Positions 19,786-28,085 of a stretch of 64,000 nt of DNA are shown here, piece by piece (the stretch's first letter is position 1; every line of letters begins with the position of its first letter). The position numbers and the translations under genes are program-made. A model generated the notes under the pieces. It saw nothing but the letters and a program-made list of their open reading frames with translations, was not told the DNA's origin and did not search any database. The DNA lies in assembly GCF_014192275.1 (NCBI RefSeq), contig NZ_JACHXR010000005.1, forward strand, positions 186,001 through 250,000, read 5' to 3'. Source of the DNA: Halomonas stenophila. GTDB taxonomy: Bacteria; Pseudomonadota; Gammaproteobacteria; Pseudomonadales; Halomonadaceae.

Positions 19786-19974
19786 ATGCCGAAGTCAGGA
19801 CCGAAGCAAGCCCGGGTCGAGCCCATCCACGAGGCCGAGAACATGAACCTGCCGGTGATCGGTTGGCACGTGATCGACGAGACCGACCCCGACAACGAGA
19901 TTATCGTCTCCGAGCACGATACCGAGGCGGAGGCGATACGGACCGCCGAGGAGTACGAGCAGCGCGAGGATTGA
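19786..19974 (+). CDS. Small hypothetical protein (62 aa)
   Basis: A 62-aa acidic protein starting MPKSGPKQARVEPIHEAEN. The start is supported by AAGAGGAGGCGAT directly upstream. The sequence WHVIDETDPDNEIIVSEHDT followed by a helix EAEAIRTAEEYEQRED looks like a small beta-hairpin plus helix; no signal peptide or membrane segment. It stands alone between the lipoprotein gene and the convergent ABC permease gene. Function unknown. Confidence 0.65.
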   Translation: MPKSGPKQARVEPIHEAENMNLPVIGWHVIDETDPDNEIIVSEHDTEAEAIRTAEEYEQRED

Positions 19975-20001
19975 CCCCGGCGGTGCCTGTCGCCGGCGCG
20001 G

Positions 20002-21504
20002 TCAAGGCTCGCTGGTCGCGGTATGGCGAAGCCGCAGGCGGGCCCGCAGGTGGCGGGCGAGGATGTCCACGCCGATGTTGAGCAGGGCGGTGATGACGAT
20101 CAGCACCAGGGCCTGGTCGAAGCGGATCTCCTGGATGGCGCTGTCGACGTAGAAGCCCAGGGTGGCGATGCCGAGGATGCCGAGGATGGCCGTCTCGCGC
20201 ATGATGATTTCCCAGCGGTAGAAGAGGAAGGCCAGGAAGGGGCCATAGAGCCGCGGGGTGAGCTCGAAGGCATAGCGCTCGACGCCGCGGGGGGCATCCG
20301 GGCGCAAGGCGATGGCGTTGCTGCGTCGGCCGATCAGGTGGCCGATGATGCCGCCGTTGTGGATGGCCAGCGCCACCACCGCCGGGAGCATCGAGGGGCC
20401 CCAGAGCTGGAGCAGGATGAAGGCCAGCAGGTATTCCGGGGTCGAGCGCAGGATGACCAGCAGGGTGTGCCCCAGCGCGCCGCTCAGGCGGTTCGTGAAG
20501 TGCCGCGAGGCCAGCGGATAGAGGGCCAGGGTCAACAGGCCGGTGACCACCAGGGCGACCTGGGTCAGGATCAGGGTGTTCCAGATGCCGGGCAGCGCCT
20601 GGTCGGCGAGCAGCTCGCCGAGCCACGGCAGCAGCCCGTCGAGGCCCTCGCCCCGGCGCAGCGGGGCGGGGACGATGTCCTCGGTGAAGAAGCGCGATAC
20701 GTTCTGCCAGCGGATCGGCAGCCCGCTGCCCAGCAGGAAGGGGGCGGCGAGCAGGTAGAGGGGCAGCAGCCGCGGGCGGACCCACAGCTTGAGCGTGGCG
20801 ATCAGCCCATAGAACAGCAGCAGCAGCGCCCCCACCGTGGCGTACTGGCCTTGGGAGAAGGACGAGTCCAGGTAGAAGCCGAGGGTGGGGATGCCCACGA
20901 AGCCCAGCACGGCGCTGGAGCGCAGCCCGCACTCCAGCCGGTAGGCAGTGTAGCTGACCAGGTGGGGCCAGGCCTGGCTGATGCGCGTGTAGGCCAGCGC
21001 CGAGATCCCCCCGGTGCCGTGCGGGAGGATCCGGGAAGGCTCGGGGTCGGTCTCCTCGAGGATCTCGGCATAGACCTTGGCGAAGACCCCGGCATAGGGA
21101 AGGGCGATGGCCAGGACGCCGGTCAGCGGGTGCAGTCCGAAGAACTGCAGGAAGATCAGCGCCCAGAACAGCTCATGGATGGCCCGCACGAAGGCGCAGA
21201 GGGTGCGCACCGTGCGGTGGCGGAACACCAGCGCCAGGAGCATGCCGGCCGCGGCCCCCAGGCCGACGCCGACGAAGGCGAAGGCCAGGGTGCGCAGGAT
21301 CGCCTCGCCCAGGTAGTCCACGGCGGTGAAGTTCGGCTGGACCACCCCCAGCAGGAGGCGTCCCAGCTCCCCCCAGGGGTCGTGGGCGCTGATCCGGAAA
21401 TCGGCCAGCAAGGCGCAGGCGATGGCCAGGACCACGAAGGCCAGGCTGGTGCGAACGGTGGGCGAGTGCCAGAAGGCCGCCTTCCCTGTCCGGTAGGAAT
21501 CCAT
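20002..21504 (-). CDS. ABC transporter permease (PhnE-like tandem), selenium locus
   Basis: A 500-aa inner-membrane protein consisting of two consecutive PhnE-like permease units: each has several transmembrane helices and a cytoplasmic coupling segment ending in GIPTLGFYLDSSFSQ (first unit, about residue 210) or GIATLGFYVDSAIQE (second unit, about residue 460), so one polypeptide supplies both halves of the membrane channel. The start at 21504 was chosen because the longer open frame runs antisense-free into the ATPase gene; it leaves 23 bp after the ATPase stop. It is the last gene of the minus-strand set senA, binding protein, ATPase, permease. Family members are called phosphonate permeases by homology, but the context suggests a selenium species. 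Confidence 0.85.
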   Translation of the reverse strand: MDSYRTGKAAFWHSPTVRTSLAFVVLAIACALLADFRISAHDPWGELGRLLLGVVQPNFTAVDYLGEAILRTLAFAFVGVGLGAAAGMLLALVFRHRTVRTLCAFVRAIHELFWALIFLQFFGLHPLTGVLAIALPYAGVFAKVYAEILEETDPEPSRILPHGTGGISALAYTRISQAWPHLVSYTAYRLECGLRSSAVLGFVGIPTLGFYLDSSFSQGQYATVGALLLLFYGLIATLKLWVRPRLLPLYLLAAPFLLGSGLPIRWQNVSRFFTEDIVPAPLRRGEGLDGLLPWLGELLADQALPGIWNTLILTQVALVVTGLLTLALYPLASRHFTNRLSGALGHTLLVILRSTPEYLLAFILLQLWGPSMLPAVVALAIHNGGIIGHLIGRRSNAIALRPDAPRGVERYAFELTPRLYGPFLAFLFYRWEIIMRETAILGILGIATLGFYVDSAIQEIRFDQALVLIVITALLNIGVDILARHLRARLRLRHTATSEP

Positions 21505-21527
21505 CTCGCGACGTGCCTCTTTCCCCT

Positions 21528-22181
21528 TCAGTACAGGACCCGCAGGTCCTGGGGACCGAGGGCATGGCTGGGGGCATCCAGGGCGATGGTGCCATCGGCG
21601 ATGCCGATCACCCGGTCGGTGTAGCGCAGCGCCAGTTCCACGTCGTGCATGGCCAGCACGGCGGTGGGGTAGGCCTCGGTCAGCGCCGCCATCACCGTCT
21701 CCGACAAGGGGCCGTCGAGCGCCGAGACCGGCTCGTCGGCGAGCAGCAGCTCGCCCTGCTGGTGGATCGCCCTGGCCGCCGCGACCCGCTGGCGCTGGCC
21801 GCCGGAGAGTTCGCCGCTGGCCGTCCAGCACTTGTCGGCGATGCCCAGTTGCTCCAGCAGGGGAAGGATCGTGGCCACGTCGCGGCGGAAGGGACGCACC
21901 AGGCTCGCCAGGTTGTACCAGGCGGAGCGCCTGGCGAGCCGGCCCATGAAGACGTTATGGAAGACACTCAGCGACGGCACCAGGCCCAGCTCCTGGGGCA
22001 TCAGGGCCACCCCCTGGCGTTGCCAGTGCCGGTGCATGATGCCGAGCAGCGTCGACTTGCCGGCGCCGCTCTTGCCCACCAGGGCGACCCGCTCGCCCGG
22101 GGCCAGGGTGATGCTCAGCGGGCCGAGGACCCGCTGCGTGCCGTAGTCGGCGACGATATCGGTGAGTGCCAGGGAGTCCAT
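21528..22181 (-). CDS. ABC transporter ATP-binding protein (PhnC-like), selenium locus
   Basis: A 217-aa nucleotide-binding subunit with Walker A GKSGAGKST (about residues 37-45), Q-loop LMPQELGLVPSLSVF, signature LSGGQRQRV (about residue 125), Walker B LLLADEP and switch His in LAMHDVELAL. It energises the importer formed with the flanking permease and binding protein. Its ATG shares one base with the stop of the binding-protein gene (TGATG), implying coupled translation. It resembles PhnC, the phosphonate-type ATPases, but is placed directly downstream of senA. Confidence 0.9.
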   Translation of the reverse strand: MDSLALTDIVADYGTQRVLGPLSITLAPGERVALVGKSGAGKSTLLGIMHRHWQRQGVALMPQELGLVPSLSVFHNVFMGRLARRSAWYNLASLVRPFRRDVATILPLLEQLGIADKCWTASGELSGGQRQRVAAARAIHQQGELLLADEPVSALDGPLSETVMAALTEAYPTAVLAMHDVELALRYTDRVIGIADGTIALDAPSHALGPQDLRVLY

Positions 22182-23050
22182 CAGTCGAGGATGTCGAGCT
22201 GTCGGCCGACCTCGCGGATGACCTCGTAGTCGTCGTTGCTCACGGGGATGAAGCCGGACCGCGGGAAGCTCTCGAGCAGCGCCGGGTCGTCCATGTCGAG
22301 CAGCGCCTGCTGGACGCGATCGGCGAAGCCCTCGCCGAAGCGCTCATCGACGTCGCCACGGATGCTCCACTGGTAGTCCGGGTAGGCCGGGGTCTCCCAG
22401 ACGACCCGGACGCTGTCGGTATCGACGTTGCCGGCCTCGACCTCGTTCTCCCAGACGGTGTAGTTGAGGGCCCCGAGCTGATAGGCCCCGGTGGCCACCA
22501 GCGAGGCGGTGCGGCTGTGGTTGCCGCTGAAGCCGACCCGGGAGAAGACCTCCTCCGGGCCCTCGCCGAAGGCCTCGCGCAGGAAGTGCTCGGGCATCAG
22601 CCGTCCGGAGGTGGAGCCCTTGGAGCCGAAGGTGAAGGTCATGCCGCGCATGGCGTCGACCAGCCCGGCGCCTGCCTCCAGGCCCGTGCTCTCGTGGGCG
22701 ATGAAGTAGGTCCGGAACTGGGCGTCCTCGACGCCCTGGGCCAGGGCCCGGGAGCCCGGCACTCGCTCGCGGGCCTGGACCCCGGAGAGGCCGCCGAACC
22801 AGGCCAGCTGCACCTGGTCGTTGCGGAAGGCGCTGACGGCGGCGGCATAGGACTTCACCGGCACGAAGCGCACCTCGACATCGAGCTGGTCCTCGAGATA
22901 GTCGGCGACCTTCTCGAAGCGCTCCTGCAGGCGGGTCTCGTCCTCGTCGGGGATGGCGGTGAACACGAAGGGCTCCGCGGCACCGGCCAGGGGGGCGGCC
23001 AGGGCCAATGCCAGGGTGAGAGAGAGGGCGAGGGTCAGGCGTCCGAGCAT
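22181..23050 (-). CDS. ABC transporter substrate-binding protein (PhnD-like), putative selenium oxyanion importer
   Basis: A 289-aa periplasmic binding protein with a cleavable signal peptide (hydrophobic core to about residue 24, cleavage near AGAAEP) and the PhnD/type-2 periplasmic fold: FVFTAIPDEDETRLQERF, then FRNDQVQLAWFGGLSGVQA, and GSKGSTSGRLMPEHFLREAF, the usual phosphonate/sulfate-like ligand loop. The start has a strong AGGAG at 6 bp. It follows senA by 83 bp on the same strand. PhnD-like proteins beside selD-type genes are commonly annotated as putative selenate transporters; the position here supports selenium supply to selenoneine synthesis, although ligand specificity cannot be read from sequence alone. 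Confidence 0.85.
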   Translation of the reverse strand: MLGRLTLALSLTLALALAAPLAGAAEPFVFTAIPDEDETRLQERFEKVADYLEDQLDVEVRFVPVKSYAAAVSAFRNDQVQLAWFGGLSGVQARERVPGSRALAQGVEDAQFRTYFIAHESTGLEAGAGLVDAMRGMTFTFGSKGSTSGRLMPEHFLREAFGEGPEEVFSRVGFSGNHSRTASLVATGAYQLGALNYTVWENEVEAGNVDTDSVRVVWETPAYPDYQWSIRGDVDERFGEGFADRVQQALLDMDDPALLESFPRSGFIPVSNDDYEVIREVGRQLDILD

Positions 23051-23133
23051 GGGGGCTCCTTACAGGAAAGGGGCGAGCAAGCCGACATGTTACCCAAAAG
23101 TCCGGGGCTTTCCGATCCAGCCACGCGCCGGCC

Positions 23134-24483
23134 TCAGCGCTCGCAGGTGCGAAAGCCGGCCAGGATATCCTGTCGGTCGGGCGTGAAGAAGTTGCGATAG
23201 CCGTTGTGGATCAGCCGCGAGCGGGTGGCCCAGGCCCCGCCGCGCAGCACCCGGCGGCCCTCGGCGAACCAGGGCGCCGAATAGTCGCGATAGAGGTCGG
23301 GTTCGAAGCCCGGGAAGGGGCCGAAGGGCGAGGCCGTCCACTCCCAGACGTTGCCCAGCATCTGGCGGCAGCCGAAGGCGCTGTCGCCCTCGGGCAGCGC
23401 CGCCACGTCGAGGCATCCCAGCTGCCAGCCGTCCAGGTTGGCGAGCCGACCGTCGGGAGGCGCCTCGCCCCAGGGGTGGCGGCGCTTGCCCGGGGCGAGC
23501 GATCGGCCGTCGGGGCCGGGCGCCCGGCTGGCGGCGACCTCCCACTCGGCCTCGCTGGGCAGGCGCCGGCCGGCCCAGCGACACCAGGCCTCGGCCTCGT
23601 GGAAGCCGACATGCACCACCGGCCGGTGAGGCGCCAGGGGCTGCCAGCGGTCGAAGCGGCGTTCCTCCCAGCCGCCGGCGGCGGCCTTGCGCCAGTACAG
23701 GGGCGCCTGCAGGTCGCGTCGCGCCCGCCATTCCCGGCCGGCCGGGCTCCACAGCTCGGGTCGGGCATAGCCATCGTCGTCGACGAAGGCGGCGAACTCG
23801 GCGTTGGTCACCGGCGCCCGGGCGATGGCGAAGGGGGCGACCTCCACCTCCATAGGCGGCTTCTCGTTGTCGAAGCGGAAGGGCACGGCGTCGTCGGAGC
23901 CCAGCCGGTGCCGTCCGCCGGGAACGGCGACATCGCCGGGCAAGGCCCCGGCCGGCGCGTCGAGGGGCGCCTGCCCCGGAGTCGGCGATCCCAGTGCGGG
24001 CGGCGGGTCGCCCAGGGTCTGGCGGGTATAGACGAAGGCCTCGCCGTGCATGTCCTCGTGCAGGGTGGTGAGCTGGTAGACATAGCTCTGGGCGGCACTG
24101 GCCAGGCCATCGGGCAGGCGCTCGAGCATGGCCCGCTGGACCCGGGCCAGGTAGTCCAGCGTCTCCTCGCGGGAGGGCAGGGGTAGCGCCCAACGCTCGT
24201 CGTGGGCGATGCTGCTGGAATCGAACAGCCGGTCGGCGCCGGCGAGCCGGTAGTCGGGCAGGCCATGGAGCCCGCGCAGGGCGAAATGATCATGGAAGTA
24301 GCCCAGGTGGCCGAGCTCCCACAGCGGCGGGTTGACGATGGACAGGCAGGGCCCCAGCTCGCGGATCTCGAGAAGATCCTGCATCAGTGCCAGGCTGCGG
24401 TCACGGGCATCGGTGAGCATCGCCGCCAGTTCGTCGGCGGCTCGGGGAGGAGTTGGCGGTGTGCTGAATGATGTGGAGGGCAT
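23134..24483 (-). CDS. senA: Selenoneine synthase SenA (EgtB-like)
   Basis: A 449-aa nonheme-iron enzyme with an N-terminal DinB-like helical domain and a C-terminal formylglycine-generating-enzyme-like domain. The three-His iron site of EgtB-type sulfoxide synthases is visible: His59 in WELGHLGYFHDHF and His142/His146 in LHEDMHGEA. The FGE-like part includes LPSEAEWEVAASRAPG and GNVWEWTASPFGPFPGF, with RVLRGGAWATRSRLIHNGYR near the C-terminus. In selenoneine biosynthesis SenA joins a selenosugar with hercynine. It is called SenA rather than EgtB because of the adjacent senB, SelD-fusion and selenium-type ABC genes. Start 24483 is preferred over 24513: it has GAGG upstream and leaves 23 bp to the divergent senB start. 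Confidence 0.88.
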   Translation of the reverse strand: MPSTSFSTPPTPPRAADELAAMLTDARDRSLALMQDLLEIRELGPCLSIVNPPLWELGHLGYFHDHFALRGLHGLPDYRLAGADRLFDSSSIAHDERWALPLPSREETLDYLARVQRAMLERLPDGLASAAQSYVYQLTTLHEDMHGEAFVYTRQTLGDPPPALGSPTPGQAPLDAPAGALPGDVAVPGGRHRLGSDDAVPFRFDNEKPPMEVEVAPFAIARAPVTNAEFAAFVDDDGYARPELWSPAGREWRARRDLQAPLYWRKAAAGGWEERRFDRWQPLAPHRPVVHVGFHEAEAWCRWAGRRLPSEAEWEVAASRAPGPDGRSLAPGKRRHPWGEAPPDGRLANLDGWQLGCLDVAALPEGDSAFGCRQMLGNVWEWTASPFGPFPGFEPDLYRDYSAPWFAEGRRVLRGGAWATRSRLIHNGYRNFFTPDRQDILAGFRTCER

Positions 24484-24506
24484 GCTGACCTCGTCAAGGA
24501 GACTCC

Positions 24507-25493
24507 ATGGCATTGAAGGTAGTCCTGATCACACCGGCCGGACGAGGATCGCGGGCCGGCAACCGGGCCACGGCGACCCGCTGGGCGCGACGCCTGCGCG
24601 AGCTGGGCTGCCGGGTGCGCCTGGCGGCGCCGGAGGGTGCCCCGGCCACCTGGCGCTTCCGAGGCCAGCCGCCGGACCTGCTGTTCGCCCTGCATGCCTG
24701 GCGCAGCCATGCGGCCATTCGTGCCTGTCGCGAGACCTTCGCCTGCCCGGTGATCGTGGTGCTGACCGGTACCGACGTCTACCGCTTCCAGCATAGCCAC
24801 CCCGAGGTGTTCCTCGACAGTCTCGCGTCCGCGGATGTGCTGGTCGGCCTGCACGACTGCCTGGAGGAGGACCTGCCGACGCGCTTCCATCCGCGCCTGC
24901 GAATCGTGCACCAGTCGGCGCTGCCGCTGCCGTCACGGGCCCCGAGGCCCAATGAGCGCACCTTCGAGGTGCTGGTCGCCGGCCACCTGCGCGAGGAGAA
25001 GGATTCGCTGCGCACGGCCCTGGCCCTGCGCGACCTGCCGCCGACCTCGCGGCTGCGGGTGGTGCAGCTCGGCGGCGCCTGCAGCGACGACTGGGCCCGC
25101 GCGGCGCGCGACGAGATGGCCCGCAACCCGCGCTTCCGCTGGCTCGGCGACCGGCCCCGCTGGCGGGTACGTCAGTGGATGTCCCGCTCGCGGCTGATGG
25201 TGATCAGCTCGCGCATGGAGGGGGGCGCCAACGTGGTCAGCGAGGCCTGCGTGGCCGGCCTGCCGGTCGTGGCCTCCCGCATTCCCGGCAATCGCGGCCT
25301 GCTGGGCGAGGACTATCCCGGCTACTTTCCCGTGACCGATACCGAGGCCCTGCGCGACTGCCTGCTGCGCGCCGAGCGGGAGCCGGCGTTCATCGAGAGC
25401 CTGCGCCGTCACGTCCAGGCCCGGGCGCCGCTGTTCCGCGTCGAGGCCGAGCGGGAGGCCCTGGCCGGCGTGATCGCCGCCTGCGGCCTCTGA
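24507..25493 (+). CDS. senB: Selenosugar synthase SenB (glycosyltransferase-like)
   Basis: A 328-aa GT-B-fold glycosyltransferase-like protein. The N-terminus VVLITPAGRGSRAGNRATAT followed by RWARRLRELGCRVRL is characteristic of the SenB family, and the C-terminal nucleotide-sugar site carries SRMEGGANVVSEACVAGLPV (about residues 230-250) with the conserved acidic residue. SenB uses selenophosphate and a UDP-sugar to make a C-Se-bonded selenosugar, the substrate of SenA. AGGAG precedes the start. It is divergent from senA and its stop lies four bases from the convergent stop of senC, so it is wedged between its two partner genes on the opposite strand. Confidence 0.88.
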   Translation: MALKVVLITPAGRGSRAGNRATATRWARRLRELGCRVRLAAPEGAPATWRFRGQPPDLLFALHAWRSHAAIRACRETFACPVIVVLTGTDVYRFQHSHPEVFLDSLASADVLVGLHDCLEEDLPTRFHPRLRIVHQSALPLPSRAPRPNERTFEVLVAGHLREEKDSLRTALALRDLPPTSRLRVVQLGGACSDDWARAARDEMARNPRFRWLGDRPRWRVRQWMSRSRLMVISSRMEGGANVVSEACVAGLPVVASRIPGNRGLLGEDYPGYFPVTDTEALRDCLLRAEREPAFIESLRRHVQARAPLFRVEAEREALAGVIAACGL

Positions 25494-25497
25494 GTCC

Positions 25498-27807
25498 TCA
25501 TTCCCTCAGCACGATGGGTTCCAGCGCCTCGCCGGCGTCCAGGACGCGGCCGATGATCGCGGCCTGGGGGTAGCCTTGGGCATGCAGGGCGGCGAGACAG
25601 GCCTCGACGCGTTCCGCCGGCACGCCGGCCAGCAGGCCGCCGGCGGTCTGGGGATCGAACAGCAGCGGGTAGCGCGGGTGTCCGACCCAGGATGCCTGGT
25701 CGCGAAGGGCCCGGCGCAGGCGCACGTTGGCCGGCTGCAGCGAGCTCAGGATGCCGGCGGCGACGGTCTCCTCGGCGCCCCCGAGGATCGGCAGGGCCGC
25801 CAGGTCGAGCTCGGCATCGACGCCCGAGGGGCGCGTCATCTCCACCAGGTGGCCGAGCAGGCCGAAGCCGGTGAGGTCGGTACAGGCGGTGGCCCCATGC
25901 TCGCGCAGGCAGGTCGCGGCCTCGCGGTTCGAGAGGCACATGCTCTCCAGCGCGGCATCGATCCAGCGCCCCTTGGCCCCCAGCCGGGCATGGGCGGCGA
26001 ACAGGGTGCCCGTGCCGATGGGCTTGGTGAGGATCAGCGCCTGGCCGGGGCGCAGGCCGCCTTTCGTCAGGATGCTGTCGCTCAGGGCAGCGTCGCCCTC
26101 GGCGTCGATCAGGCCGTTGACGGCGAAGCCCAGGGCCAGCTCCTGGCCCTCGCCGGTATGGCCGCCGACCAGGGCGCAGCCGGCCGCATTGAGCACCTCG
26201 ACGGCGCCGGCCATCATCTGGAAGACGGTATCCTCGACCTTGACCTCCAGGCCCTGGGGCACCGTGGCGACGGCCGTGGCGGTCTGGGCCTCGGCGCCCA
26301 TGGCGAAGATGTCGCCCAGGGCGTGGTTGGCGGCCACCTTGCCGAACACATAGGGGTCGTCGATGAAGGCGCGGAAGAAGTCCACGGTATGCACCATGGC
26401 CTTGCCCGGCGGCACTCGGACCACGGCGGCATCGTCCGGGGCGTGCAGGCCCACCAGGACGTCCTCGCGTGCCACCGGTTGCAGGGTCGAGAGGGCGCGG
26501 GACAGGGTCGTGGCACCGACCTTGGCGCCGCAGCCACCGCAACGCATGGCGATGGCCGAGATGGCCTGGGCGTTTTCCTCCTCGTCGAGGGCCACCCGAC
26601 TCGGCGCCCTCGCCCTCCCGGTGTCTTCCGCCATGGGCGGCAGGTCGTTGAAACGCGCCATGAAACGCCGGTCGATCCAGTTCTTCCAGCGCCAGACCCA
26701 GTCGCCGGCCAGGCACAGCTCGCCACGCGAGGCCACGGCGTGCCGATCGCCGGTGCCGATCAGCGCCAGCCACCGGGCCTGGGGGCGGTAGGGCTTCAGG
26801 GGGCGGCCGGTCACGGCGGCGCGCAGGTTGTCGGCCAGCGGACGACCCTGGCGCACGGCGAAGACGCCGGCCTTCTCACGGGGATGGTTGACCTGGTGGG
26901 CGATATCGCCGGCGGCGAAGATCCGCGGATCGCTCAGCGACTGCAGGGTGTCCCCGACCTTGATGAAGCCGTCGTCGTCGAGCTCGAGCCGGGTGTCGCG
27001 CAGCCAGCCGGCGCCGCCGGCGTTGGTCACCCAGACGATCTCGTCGGCCTCGTGCCAGCTGCCGTCGGCATCCTGCAGTCGGCCGGCGTCGACGGCGGTG
27101 ATGTCGGTGCCGGTATGCACGGCGACGCCACGGGCCCGGAGGTGGTCCCGGAAATTCGCCCGGACACGGGCATTGTGGGTCGGCAGGAAGGCCTCGCCGC
27201 GGGTGAAGAGGGCAAAGGCCAGCTCGTCCGGGTCGCGACCCCGGTCGGCGAGCTCGCCGCGCAGCCGATGCTGCATGGCCAGCAGCAGCTCGACGCCGCC
27301 GGCTCCGCCACCGACCACGGCGATGCGGGTGGTGCCCGGGTGGTGGATGACGCGCTCGAGCAGCGTCTGCCAGCGGTCGTCGAAGCGATGGATGGGCTTG
27401 ACCGGCACGGCGTGCTCCCCGGCCCCCGTGACCGTATCCACTCGCGGCGTCGAGCCGATGTTGATCGATAGCTGGTCGTAGGGCACCGGGGGCCGCGCGC
27501 GGCAGAGGACGCGCTGCCCCTCATGGTCGATGCCGATCGCCTCGTCGCGCAGGAAGCGCGCCCCGGCGTATTCCGCCAGGCGGCGCAGGTCGATATGCAC
27601 CTCGTCATAGGCGTAGTGACCGGCGATGTAGCCCGGCAGCATGCCGGAGTAGGGGGTATGGGAGTCTCGACAGATCAACGTCAGCCGCACCCCGGGTTCG
27701 GGCCGCATGGCGAAACGCCGGAGCACGCCGACGTGGCTGTGGCCGCCCCCGACCAGCACGATATCGCGTAACACCGGTTGCTGCGGTTGCTGCATGCTCT
27801 GGCTCAC
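25498..27807 (-). CDS. senC: FAD oxidoreductase / selenide,water dikinase fusion (SenC/SelD)
   Basis: A 769-aa two-domain protein. Residues about 12-390 are an NADH-dehydrogenase-like FAD enzyme: dinucleotide-binding DIVLVGGGHSHVGVL, second nucleotide motif RIAVVGGGAGGVELLL, and IFAAGDIAHQVNHPREKAG. Residues about 415-769 are SelD: the active-site block MRCGGCGAKVG with Cys in both positions (no selenocysteine codon), LVGLHAPDDAAVVRVPP, and NHALGDIFAMGAEAQTATAV. SelD makes selenophosphate from selenide and ATP, the selenium donor for SenB. The fused oxidoreductase may generate or guard selenide; that is inference. Such fusions are known in other bacteria. The start could be Met1 (27807) or Met5. 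Confidence 0.88.
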   Translation of the reverse strand: MSQSMQQPQQPVLRDIVLVGGGHSHVGVLRRFAMRPEPGVRLTLICRDSHTPYSGMLPGYIAGHYAYDEVHIDLRRLAEYAGARFLRDEAIGIDHEGQRVLCRARPPVPYDQLSINIGSTPRVDTVTGAGEHAVPVKPIHRFDDRWQTLLERVIHHPGTTRIAVVGGGAGGVELLLAMQHRLRGELADRGRDPDELAFALFTRGEAFLPTHNARVRANFRDHLRARGVAVHTGTDITAVDAGRLQDADGSWHEADEIVWVTNAGGAGWLRDTRLELDDDGFIKVGDTLQSLSDPRIFAAGDIAHQVNHPREKAGVFAVRQGRPLADNLRAAVTGRPLKPYRPQARWLALIGTGDRHAVASRGELCLAGDWVWRWKNWIDRRFMARFNDLPPMAEDTGRARAPSRVALDEEENAQAISAIAMRCGGCGAKVGATTLSRALSTLQPVAREDVLVGLHAPDDAAVVRVPPGKAMVHTVDFFRAFIDDPYVFGKVAANHALGDIFAMGAEAQTATAVATVPQGLEVKVEDTVFQMMAGAVEVLNAAGCALVGGHTGEGQELALGFAVNGLIDAEGDAALSDSILTKGGLRPGQALILTKPIGTGTLFAAHARLGAKGRWIDAALESMCLSNREAATCLREHGATACTDLTGFGLLGHLVEMTRPSGVDAELDLAALPILGGAEETVAAGILSSLQPANVRLRRALRDQASWVGHPRYPLLFDPQTAGGLLAGVPAERVEACLAALHAQGYPQAAIIGRVLDAGEALEPIVLRE

Positions 27808-27847
27808 TCTAGATTGAGGTGACGATCGCCTTGTCGGTCCAGTCTAG

Positions 27848-28007
27848 GAGCCTGTCGGACTTGACGCTGATCTGCTACGAAATCCGGGCTTTCGGCCAAC
27901 TTCATTCGATCTATTTCGTTAAATGGCACGCTATTCGCCTCAATAGATCGATAAATTTGACTCGAAATCCGTCTTTCTCGCGACGATCGGTCAAATCCGC
28001 CAGGCTC
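27848..28007. mobile_element. 160-bp MITE, copy 1
   Basis: A 160-bp element with terminal inverted repeats: left GAGCCTGTCGGACTTGA, right end reverse-complements to GAGCCTGGCGGATTTGA. It is flanked by CTAG on the left and CTGG on the right, consistent with a 4-bp target duplication. It aligns along its whole length, in inverted orientation and equal length, with the copy at 60913-61072. It contains no ORF, so it is non-autonomous. It lies between the senC and egtD starts and must contribute to or separate their promoters. It is more AT-rich than the flanks. Confidence 0.85.
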
Positions 28008-28085
28008 CTGGAGCCATTCCGGCCATGGGGCGCCACCCTGGCGTTCGGGGGCGTGCCTGTCAGCCATTGCCAGCGAGGGTCGTCG

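Noticed and set aside
20023..21624. 533-aa plus-strand open frame opposite the ABC permease
   Set aside because: Composition dominated by Gln, Gly, Asp and Glu with no domain, while the minus strand has a clear tandem permease.
20002..23050. Phosphonate uptake operon
   Set aside because: No phosphonate-degradation genes nearby and tight linkage to senA; homology label alone was not taken as function, though it is not excluded.
26520..26560. Possible selenocysteine in SelD
   Set aside because: Both active-site positions are read from TGC/TGT-type Cys codons; no in-frame TGA exists.
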